Positions 55,385 through 64,000 of a DNA stretch of 64,000 nucleotides are shown here, one piece after another. Location of the stretch: positions 865,643 through 929,642 of the forward strand of contig QEOQ01000316.1 of the NCBI GenBank assembly GCA_010279815.1, written 5' to 3'. The first letter of the stretch is position 1. Every line of letters starts with the position of its first letter. This DNA is from Brachionus plicatilis. Taxonomy: Eukaryota; Rotifera; Eurotatoria; Ploima; Brachionidae. Below the pieces are notes generated by a model that made no database searches, was not told the DNA's origin, and was given only the letters and a program-made list of their open reading frames with translations. A program made the position numbers and the translations under genes.

Positions 55385-56980
55385 AATGAAGAGTTAATCA
55401 GTCTATTCAACAGATAAGTACACTAGTATGTTGATTTACCCTGAAACTTTTACTCTAACTTTAATAATACAAATTGAAAATTTGCTCCATTCTTGAAATT
55501 TATTTTATTTGATGAAATATTTGAAAATTTTTCATTACTGAATTAAATATGACTAAAGACAATTGAAGTTAGTATTTTTGATATTTAGAATATAGTTGGG
55601 ATATCTGCCTCGGACCGTGAGTAGCAAAATAGTTTATCAAAATTTAATGCATTAAGTGCTTGTTGGCCAGGATATTGATTTTTAAATTAAAATGTTTTTT
55701 TTTTTCAAGACTCGGTAAATTTTGATGAGTGGAAACCAAATATCGAGGTAATTATATTCAGAAATGCAATATTTGATCTAAATTTAGCCCTCTCGAGATT
55801 TCTTAACTTCATAAAATATTAATCTTAAAATTGTCATAAGTTGAAAATTTCTAAATCAACAAAGAATAAAAAATTTTTTTTTTTAATTTCTTAATTTCTT
55901 ATATAACTTTTAATTTCAGATCATAACAGTGTAAACGACATCAAGATCTTTAAGATTTGTTTAAGATTTTATGTATTGTATTCTCGCAAGATCTTAATCA
56001 ATTTAAAGCAAGAAATGTTCTAGATCAATTGATAAGATCGAAGAAATAAAATCTTGATTTAAGATTCTAAAATTTAGATTTTTTTAAGTTATTAATTATA
56101 AACATTTAAATTGTAAATAAATTCAAAAAAATATATATTGGTCTTCTTTTTCTGAAATAAAATTAATACAAATATTTTATTTCTGAAATTTTATTGATTA
56201 TGCACTTTTTTATTATTTCAATTTCAAGGTTAATCAACAGGACCTTATAATAGTCGATTGATTAACACTTAATTTATTTAATATAAATAAAAATTTTCAA
56301 TATTTTAAATTAAGATTTTTAAAAATAATTTAAGAATTAATTTTTCTTTGGAAAAAAAAATTTTTTTAATTTTTTTACCAAGTCATTTAAGATCAAATTG
56401 ATATTATTCTAAATTGATAGCTTGCATGTTTCATATTTCAACATCGATCTCTTTATCACAATGCCATTAATCAATCTTGAATAAAAAAATCCAAATGTGT
56501 TTTCAAAGTTCTTAAATTTAGATTCTTTTAAAAAAAAATTTTTTCTAAGTTTTTTACGCATCTAAATTGTAAATAAATTCAAAAAATTTATATTGGTCAT
56601 CTTTTTCTTTTATAAAATTAATACAAATATTTTATTGATTTATTATTATTTCAATTTCAATTTCAAGGTTAGTATCATAGTCGATTGATCAGTACTTCAT
56701 TTATTTAATACAAATAAAAATTGTCAATATTTTAAGATTTTTACAAATAATTTAACAATTAATTTTCTTTTGAAAATGAAAAAAAATTGAGAAATTTATA
56801 TCAATTTTTTACAAATGTTTACCAGGATATTAATTTTTAAATTTAAAGTGTTTTTTTTTTTCAAGACTGGGTTCATTTTGGAGAGTTTAAGTGAAATATC
56901 GAGGCAATTTTATTCACAAATGCAGCATTATTTGATCTAAATTAAGCCCTCTCGAGAGTAAAATAAAAAATATTTTGATT
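55385..56980. repeat. Repeat cluster with TTAATCAG modules and two nested direct repeats
   Basis: 55390-55445 is a forward TTAATCAG module. 56090-56350 and 56560-56780 are two copies of a 240-bp unit, each containing an inverse module (CAAGGTTAATCAACAGG at 56226; a shorter one at 56663). Outside these, 55662-55800 and 56817-56958 form a 145-bp direct repeat (CCAGGATATTGATTTTTAAA and TAGCCCTCTCGAGA). The outer pair could be remnants of terminal direct repeats around an element, but no coding or LTR hallmarks are seen. Confidence 0.55.
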
Positions 56981-57556
56981 ATTATGAAAAAACGGATTTT
57001 TTTTAATAAATTTTATTAATAAATATAATTGGTAATAAATAACTAAATAGAATATTGGCTTATCTATAAATTTGCAAAAAAATTGATTTAAATAAAAAAA
57101 CTGGTATTTTTAAATTAACTATAAACATCGCTTGGTAAAAAATAGAAAGTAAAATACATGCGAGTGTAAGAGTCTGCGATAAAATCGAGCGCAAAAAAAG
57201 AGACAGCTCAAAATTGCTAGAGATTGCATTGATGAATAGAAGCGAAACAGATCTTTCTCACTTTGTATGTATATCACGTCATCTATTCCCAATAATATCG
57301 ACACATTCAAGAAAATAAGATAATAAATTAAAAAGTGAATAAATAAAAAAAAAAAATTAGCGAAATTGCACTTGGCTATCTAGAAAAAATCCGACAAAAA
57401 AAAAAAAAAATTTTCAAAAAAATCACTTTCAATCGTCCAAGCCATATGTACAACAAAGTGCTCTATCTTTTTTTATCTACAATTCTGACAATAAATAATT
57501 TTTTGATTTTGAAAAAAATTGAGAGAGAGAGAAAAAAATTCGAAAAAAATTGCAAA

Positions 57557-57640
57557 AAAAAAAAACTAATTAAATTAATAATTAATTAAATTAATAATTA
57601 GTTAATTTAATAATTAATTAAATTAATAATTAATATAGTG
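57557..57640. repeat. TTAATTAATAA-type simple repeat
   Basis: Alternating AATTAATAATTAATT blocks over about 80 bp, self-complementary. It lies 70 bp beyond the TIS11 stop codon (minus-strand gene), so it may be in its 3' UTR. AU-rich UTRs are common in this gene family, but no ATTTA cluster is evident here. Confidence 0.55.
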
Positions 57641-57706
57641 GGAAAGTAAGTAATTGCCTAGATGCTTATCTGAATTAAATAGGACATGAAACTTGAGCGA
57701 GAGCAT

Positions 57707-58339
57707 TTATCTATTCTTGCAAGTGAGTGGTGTTGAGGGCGATAGGGAATCGGTGCGAGGCTGACCTTGGCCCATGTTGACGCTAAGCAGAGAATTGATT
57801 AGTTCGTTTAGCTGATTTATGGTGTGCGAGTTGATCGGATTGAAATGGGAGAATTCGTTTTCGAATAGAGAAGAGCGAGACGAAGAGACGAGATAGGAGT
57901 TGGGCGAGGGAGACTGTGACGAAGACGACGAAGACGACGATGCTGAGTTGTTTGTCAAGTTGAACATTATGCCATGAGGTAATTGCGGCGTGAACGGCTG
58001 CGGCTCGTCCACGCTGTTTTTCAGGTCGAGCTTGTCGTTTATGTCGTGAATGAAGTGACACCTGGGTCCGTACGGACAGAAGCCTTTCGAGTGAAAAGTC
58101 TTGCAAAAGTCGGTCTTGTACTTGGGATGGCGATTGACGTCCTTGAGCTCGTTGATGCCGTGCGCGAACTGACACTTGTCGCCGTACTTGCACTCGCCGT
58201 TCTCGCTGTACTGTCTGCACATTTCGGTCTTGTAGCGGCCATAGTTGATGGGCTTGTGTGGTGCGTTTGCTTTTGGCCTAGAGTGGCTTTTTGTCTTTTT
58301 AAAGCAGCTCTTGCTTTGATCACACTCGAATTCGAACAT
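57707..58339 (-). CDS. TIS11/ZFP36-type tandem CCCH zinc-finger mRNA-decay protein
   Basis: 210 residues in one exon. Two C-x8-C-x5-C-x3-H fingers with the family lead-ins: RYKTEMC (finger C41, C50, C56, H60) and KYKTDFC (C79, C88, C94, H98), separated by the usual linker ([12 protein letters not shown]). They bind UAUUUAU elements in AU-rich 3' UTRs and bring in the CCR4-NOT deadenylase (family knowledge). The C-terminal half is Ser- and Asn-rich, with eight consecutive Ser. The conserved C-terminal CNOT1-binding motif (LPIFxRxS in vertebrates) is not visible; the protein ends [21 protein letters not shown]-like sequence just before the ATG suggests a 5' intron, so an upstream exon may exist. 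Vertebrate and fly orthologues are longer. Confidence 0.93.
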   Translation of the reverse strand: MFEFECDQSKSCFKKTKSHSRPKANAPHKPINYGRYKTEMCRQYSENGECKYGDKCQFAHGINELKDVNRHPKYKTDFCKTFHSKGFCPYGPRCHFIHDINDKLDLKNSVDEPQPFTPQLPHGIMFNLTNNSASSSSSSSSQSPSPNSYLVSSSRSSLFENEFSHFNPINSHTINQLNELINSLLSVNMGQGQPRTDSLSPSTPLTCKNR

Positions 58340-60610
58340 TTTCTCTCCTTCAGACGAATAACATTAAAATCTAAAATAAAATTTTTTTTTTTTTTTTACT
58401 CTTTTTTTTTTTGTTCCAGTAGTAAAAAAATATTTTTTCAAATTTTTATTTTTTGCAACAACAAAAAAATAATTAAAACTAATTAAAAAGTCAAATTGTT
58501 AAATTCAAGTCTCATTGCGCACAAATTAGGTGACTTTGATTAAATGCGCCCAGGCTATGTCACAATTTTCAACTGTTCCAAAGCTCTGACTCTTAGTGGG
58601 AGGACCTGTAACACAATTGGAAAAATAACACTGTGTGTGTGAAAGTGAGGAGAGACGGAGAGAGAGAAACAAATTTCTAAGTTAAAGCGAAAACTTCAAA
58701 CAAACTTTTCAGTTTGTGTATTGTTTTAGTTGTGTTTGAATTCAAATAGGACTTGGATTGGTTCTGAATTAATAGCTGCACACAAACGCACAATATCTTA
58801 AGTTTCTAATAATATTTATCTTTTTAATTTACATTTTAAAATTCGTTGACAAACAACAAATATTATTTGTTTGTGGTTAATTTTGTTTTCAATTCTAAGA
58901 GGAGCATTTTTAAAGTTCATTTCAATTGAAACAAAATGTTAACAACTTTTTTTTTTTCTCTCTCTCTCTCTCTCTTTTTTTTTTCAATTAAAAATAAAAA
59001 TAAAAAATTTCACAATAGCTTAATTCAAACACATAGAAAAAACAACAAAAGAAAAAAAAAAACAATTGTTCAATTGTAACATTTGAAAGCTCGCCTGTGT
59101 CTCCTTGAGTGTGTGCGCCATGCAGAACAAACTTAACATTTGCGCAAGCAGACCTATTAGATGCTAGTAAATTAATATCTAGTCACTTTTACTTTTTGAA
59201 AATAAGAAAAAAAAAATTTCGAAAATCTATTCACTCAATATTGACTCAACAAATTGGTCACATCAAATTTGAATTTTTTTAAAGATTTTTTAACAAAATA
59301 AATTGTAAAATATTAGCATAATTTAAATGTGAATTTGAGGCGCCTAGGACTCGGACGGTGCAACAAACTGTCTTATCACAAAGTGTCTTGAGCCAAGTAC
59401 ATATTACGTCGCAATCTAGCATTTTGAGAACAAATACCTTTGCTATTTGCCTAGCAAAAAGAGAAAACAATTAACACGCCCTTGCTATTTTTATAATAGC
59501 ATGGAAAATTTTGCTTGAATTTTCTCTCTTGTTATTTTCTTTTGGCTTGCAATTTTTACATATCAGTTAAATTGTCTATCAAATTGTAATCTGACTGCAA
59601 TAAAATAAAATTTGCATAGAATTGTTCTTTTTTTTTTTTGCTTTTTGATTGATATAATTTTTTTTTTTGAATGAATGAATAAATGAATGCAACTTGATTA
59701 GCAAACTAACTACAAGTATAATTAGATAACTAAATTAAATCAAAAAAACATTTATTACCAAAAAGCAATTTTGAATATAAAACGAATGCTTTTAATTTAA
59801 ATTAATTTCTTTTTTATGAATTCCAAAAAAAAGAAAAGAGAAAATCAACAACGAAATTTCTAAATTTGAAAATTCAAATAAAAAATTTTCTCTTTATTTG
59901 AAGTTGATGATTAAAACGCAAATTACCTTTGTTTTTTGTCTCTCTCTCTCTCGTTGTTTTAATTTGAAAATTTTTCAACACTAAAACGACGGACTGGTCC
60001 GACCGGTCCCATAACAGCTATGCTAATTGAAGCTAGAAAATTTTACTAGAAATTAAAATTGCCTTGCAGCCAGATCTAATTAAAATTTTTCAAACACCCA
60101 TTTTAGATAAAATGTTTCCAATCAACAATGCCTATTATCATTTCGAGTAAATTTAATAAACAAAATTTGTTTATTCTGTGCAGATAATAGTTATAATTAC
60201 AAGTTTATCATTTAAATTAATTAACTTATTCAAGCAGCAGTAAGAGCAGAGCCAAACAGGACCCTTAATATAAATATTTACTCGATTCAAGAGAACGAGA
60301 GAGAAAAATTTTTCCTATAAATGAATGCCTAGTTAATCAAGAGCCTAATTATATAAGAGTCTAGTCTTATTCTCTCGCGGCAAATATTAAGTTTTTCCGT
60401 CTTTTCTCAATTAAATTAATTTAGATTGACTTTGATATTTTTCGAATTTTTTCATATCGATCTTTGCCCCAAATATTTACAAAAAATAGAGATAAAATTT
60501 TCTAATCACATATTTAGAAAAAAAAATAATAATTTCTTTTCCATTTTCTATCCCATCGGATATCCTAAAATTTATGTCTGTTTATTAGTGGAGCAGCTTT
60601 GGAAATTAAA
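58340..60610. other. Upstream region of the TIS11 gene, proximal part
   Basis: Non-coding but less AT-monotone than other spacers. It contains GA- and CT-dinucleotide tracts (58640-58672, 58957-58978, 59940-59953), a balanced patch at 58505-58620 preceded on the minus strand by TTGTGTTACAG (acceptor-like), and another at 59090-59170. The patch may be a 5' UTR exon of TIS11; the rest may be promoter or first intron. No protein-coding exon could be assigned. Confidence 0.4.
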
Positions 60611-60620
60611 TTTAAAAAAA

Positions 60621-60941
60621 AAAGACAAGTTTCGTGTCACCTCATTGGATTTTTACCAGAGTTTTAAAAAGTCCGATTCCGCACCTGAACTTAAATTTTA
60701 GTGACTTGGACTTATAAAACTAAGCAAAAAATTAAATATAAATATAAGCAAAAAGACAAGTTTCGTGTCACCTTCTCTGATTTTTACCAGAGTTTTAAAA
60801 GTCCGATTCCGGACCTGAACTTAAATTTTAGTGAATTGGACTTTTAAAACTCTGGTAAAAATCAGAGAAGGTGACACGAAAATTGTCTGTTTGCTTAGAT
60901 TTAAGACTTGGACTTTATATTGGGACTTTTAAACAACTCTG
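60621..60941. mobile_element. Compound foldback: direct repeat plus large hairpin with hAT-type ends
   Basis: GACAAGTTTCGTGTCACC, then ACCAGAGTTTTAAAAAGTCC and ACCTGAACTTAAATTTTAG occur at 60628 and again at 60757. The second copy is followed by its own inverse up to about 60890 (GGACTTTTAAAACTCTGG, GAAGGTGACACGAAAATTG). The right border, GGGACTTTTAAACAACTCTG, matches the hAT-like termini elsewhere. Looks like an aberrant transposition product. Confidence 0.6.
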
Positions 60942-62917
60942 ATTTTACACTGCACCATAAACCATCTTTCTTGATATTTCCAAGTCATCGCTTAACTCTC
61001 AAAGCCATAGAGAATATCCAATTTTGTTTAAAAATGGAGAAGAGTGCTCTTGGATTGTCTTTCTTTTAAAATGGGATTACTGGCAAGAAAAAAAGAAGGA
61101 AAGCTTAGTGTGTCTTTTCGCTGCAGATTAAAATCTGTGTTTGACAGCGCCAAACCAGCTAAAATAAAACAAAGCAAAAATATTAAATTCAAAATTTATT
61201 TTCTAATAAAATGTAATCAAATAAAGCTTATCACGCATTTGCTATCTTTGTTTATCGAGCTTTAAACACGCTCGCGGCTACCAATCTGATTTTTAGAAGT
61301 TTTGTTTCTTGCCACAATCATCTTTGTTTATAATTAATTCAAAGAGTAATCTTGGTGCTAATGAACTAAATTGCTGAGCACAAAAGCGGGTGATGGCGCG
61401 CACAATACCTAGCTCCAATCCTGCCTGATCAATCTCTACAAGATAAGCTAACTAAAAGCTATTCTAACCTCGATTGAATAAGAGTAAAAAGCCTGATTAA
61501 CAGGTAACTTGTTGAGAGGAAAAAAATGCAAAAGAAAAACAAATCAAATTCCAGCCGCAATTGCGCTTGTTTTGTTGCTTGAAAAATTTAGAAGCAAACG
61601 AGTCAACATCTTAAATATTCTACAATTAACTCCTTTGAAATATTAATAATAAAAAAAAGAACATATTTGTGTTTATTTTGTGAATTTTTAATAAAAAACA
61701 AAAAAAAAATAGAAAAGAAAAGGTACGAATTCGGCCAAGTTTGTTTTAGTCTGAGCCTAAAATTCTTAATGATTCCGATATAAATAATTTTGTTGACTGC
61801 AACCATAAAATCAGCGAGTAATCTTGTTTCTCTTCTTAATTTAAACCAAATATTTACCTAGAGCTATATTAAAAATTTCAACAAAAAAAAAAAATATAAA
61901 AAAAAATTGACTCGTTTTTACTTTTATTGCTTTTTTTTTTTATTAGTCAAAATTTAATTATTAAAAAGTCGATAATTAAAAATCGAAAATGCAAAAAAGA
62001 CTAGTAACATTCAATCGCCCTGGCAACACATCAAATTGACCTCGGTCTGCCAACAGATTTCAGGTCGTCGCCCCATCTACTACAACAATAGCAATTATTT
62101 AAATGATTTTATAGACCTCAGTTTTTAAATTTATCAGCTAAATTACATAACCTATTTTTGACGAGGCAAATCTTATGCTTCTTCTCTCTCTCTCTCTCTT
62201 TTTCTGCTTGCCTTAGCCTTTTTCCTACACTGAAGATCGTTCATACTTAATTTAAACTATCTAATACGTATAATCAGATAGATTACGTTTGTTGATGATT
62301 ACTCAAAATGAGCGATTAGCTGCAAATAAAAAGAGGAAAAAAAAAACCTTCTATGTTTGTACATTTTTTGTTTTGTGCTGCCGTTGATGGGCAATATTTA
62401 CTACGATTTCGTGATTAAGATAAATCACGTGTGAAATCAGCTTTAAATTGAGTTTATTTTCTTTTTGTTTTTCATTTGCAACATATGCTAGGTCTAATTA
62501 ACAAATAGTGAATCAGCCCCAAAATGCAGATGTACTTGAATTGCGTTTCTCAGAACCAAGTGTTCTCTACTAGTTCAGCTACTTTCTTAATCTGAACAAA
62601 AAATTTCCAATTGTTAAAAACGTGAGTGATTGATTTTTAAAGTTGAGCATTGCAATTTTGTTTTTTGATTGAGCCCATTTGTGACAGTGATATTTATCCA
62701 ACAACCAGCTTTGCTGCTTGCTTAATAAACTTCAAAAGAGCCTAAGACAAAAATGAAAAAAAAATCTATTCCAATTTTATTCATTGTCAAAATTGATATT
62801 TTTTTGATCATGTCTGAACAAACAAATCAATCATGTCATTTTGTTGCAATTGAATTCTTTTTTGTTACTTTAATAACACTAGAAGCATGGAAGCAATCAT
62901 ATTGACTTTGGAGCAAT
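60942..62917. other. Distal upstream region of the TIS11 gene, possible regulatory DNA
   Basis: Patches of balanced composition without open frames: 61270-61560 (including GGTGATGGCGCGCACAATAC), 62010-62150 (CAATCGCCCTGGCAACACAT, CCAACAGATTTCAGGTCG), 62180-62300 with a CT tract, and 62500-62600. No tRNA, snRNA or exon could be identified. Such islands in AT-rich DNA upstream of a regulatory gene could be enhancers; this is inference from position and composition only. Confidence 0.3.
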
Positions 62918-63205
62918 AATTTCAAAAAAAATGAAAAATTATTTTCAAAATTTAATTTAAACTTATTTAACATTTAAGGAAAAAAAAATTTTTTTTTTAA
63001 TATTTCAAAATTTAATCATGTGGCCGAAAGACTAAGTCTCCATTCCAACTAAATAATAATTTCAAAAAAAATAAAAAAATTATTTTCAAAATTTAATTTA
63101 AACTTATTTAACATTTTAGGAAAAAAATTTTTTTTTTTAAATATTTCAAAATTTAATTATGTGGCTGAAAGGAAGGACTAGGTCTCCTTTGCAACTAAAT
63201 AATAT
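62918..63205 (+). repeat. Tandem duplication of about 135 bp
   Basis: AATAATTTCAAAAAAAATGA, TTCAAAATTTAATTTAAAC, TTATTTAACATTT, then TATTTCAAAATTTAAT, ATGTGGC, GAAAG and CTAAATAATA occur in the same order in both halves (62918-63053 and 63054-63205). The divergence is mainly in homopolymer length. Confidence 0.75.
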
Positions 63206-64000
63206 TTTAAAATAAATAGATAAATAATAATTTCGAAGCCTTACAACTCTTGAACATGACGCTAAAACAATTCGGTGTTTTTTTATTTTTGAAAAAAAAA
63301 TTTAAATTTTGAAAATTTTATTAATTAAAATAGGCTTTTGAAAATATGCTAGGTACTTGTTGTGCTAATGATATCGGACAGCATGGAGTTAATCAAATCT
63401 TGAGATCAATTCAAACCAGGCGACAAAAATATAGTCATTTGATACCAGATAATACTGCCAAACGTCCTAAGCTCATGCCAAACAAGTAAAAGCAAAGTGA
63501 TTCAACAAATGAATGCCAATCCTTTTAGGAATTTTGTTGCACCAACTTGTTTGCAAATTAGAAGCTATCCTACTTATGGCTTGTTTGAAACAAAAAGCCA
63601 GCAACACAAGCAGCTTCGAGTTATCGCTGAAGAAAAATAGAAAATTTTGAGCGTCTAATCAAAAATGCAAAATGCAACATTCGATTGATAAAAATAAATG
63701 AAAAAACAGGTCTTTATTAAATAAATTTAGATAACAGCTATAAAAGCACTCAGCTTATTTTTTTTTTCATAGTTTCATACTTTTGACCTAATTTAAAAGC
63801 TAATAAGAAAAAATCTACAAACTTAAATTTTAAACAGCATACGGTCATTTTAGACCATAAATCATTCATTGTTACCAAAAAAAAACACTTTCTTCTCTTT
63901 GTAAATAAATAGAAAATAATAAAAAATTTTTTTAGTTAATTTTAAAAATTTTATCACCCACTCTAATTAATTATTTTTTTCTTTTATTTTAAGCACTTTT
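63206..64000. other. Window end, no supported gene
   Basis: A more complex patch at 63340-63640 (GCTAATGATATCGGACAGCA, GACAAAAATATAGTCATTTG) has no long frame and no recognised RNA. It may continue a gene or regulatory region beyond the window. Confidence 0.3.

Noticed and set aside
55662..56958. LTR retrotransposon bounded by the 145-bp direct repeats
   Set aside because: No TG...CA ends, primer-binding site, polypurine tract or gag/pol sequence in between.
57783..58486. Frames on either strand overlapping the CCCH gene
   Set aside because: Shadow frames; only the frame with both CCCH fingers is credible.

Overview
The window is AT-rich animal nuclear DNA. It has spliced genes with very short introns (47 to 61 bp in most genes), orthologues of conserved animal proteins, pol III tRNA genes and many transposon remnants. 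Small introns, 3' splice sites that are often AAG, long A/T homopolymers and compact gene pairs suggest a small invertebrate, for instance a rotifer or another spiralian. The sequence alone does not fix the species. Gene names rest on remembered family sequences and on the motifs described; no search was run.

Layout. 0-1.4 kb: the tail of an unknown + strand gene converges on a complete four-exon RBM48 gene. 1.4-9.8 kb: gene-poor, with a foldback element, a LINE remnant and a duplicated tRNA-like unit. 9.8-10.8 kb: a Dbx homeobox gene, followed by an AT-rich tandem array. 12-17.4 kb: nothing supported. 17.4-18.9 kb: a RING/coiled-coil gene tail to tail with SNRPD3 (SmD3). 19-23.1 kb: nested DNA transposons and two LINE 3' ends, then a gap of 718 N. 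24.1-25.5 kb: SMG9. 26.2-33 kb: a transposon graveyard with several defined TIR elements and a LINE 5' part.

33.4-43.5 kb: a tandem duplication of a unit made of TRAIP, tRNA-Gly, a spacer block and a second tRNA-Gly. The right copy holds the complete TRAIP gene. The left copy holds a short broken paralogue. 44.3-48.8 kb: CHORDC1 followed closely by a six-exon site-2 protease (MBTPS2). 49.8-51.6 kb: a minimal astacin protease tail to tail with a divergent tyrosylprotein sulfotransferase. 51.6-57.7 kb: repeats, including a Tc1/mariner transposase scrap. 57.7-58.3 kb: a TIS11/ZFP36-type CCCH protein with more than 5 kb of upstream non-coding DNA.

The genes are unlinked housekeeping and developmental genes: splicing (RBM48, SmD3), mRNA decay (SMG9, TIS11), replication-stress ubiquitin ligase (TRAIP), HSP90 co-chaperone (CHORDC1), membrane proteolysis (MBTPS2), extracellular protease (astacin), Golgi sulfation (TPST) and neural patterning (Dbx). 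The main novelty is in the mobile DNA: two elements sharing GGGTCTA termini with exact 8-bp target duplications, a 1.17-kb element with 270-bp TIRs and an AT-hook ORF, a family of TTTTACGTAAA-rich Tc1/mariner-like MITEs, a 41-bp minisatellite linked to mobile elements at three loci, and the broken-up TRAIP copies.
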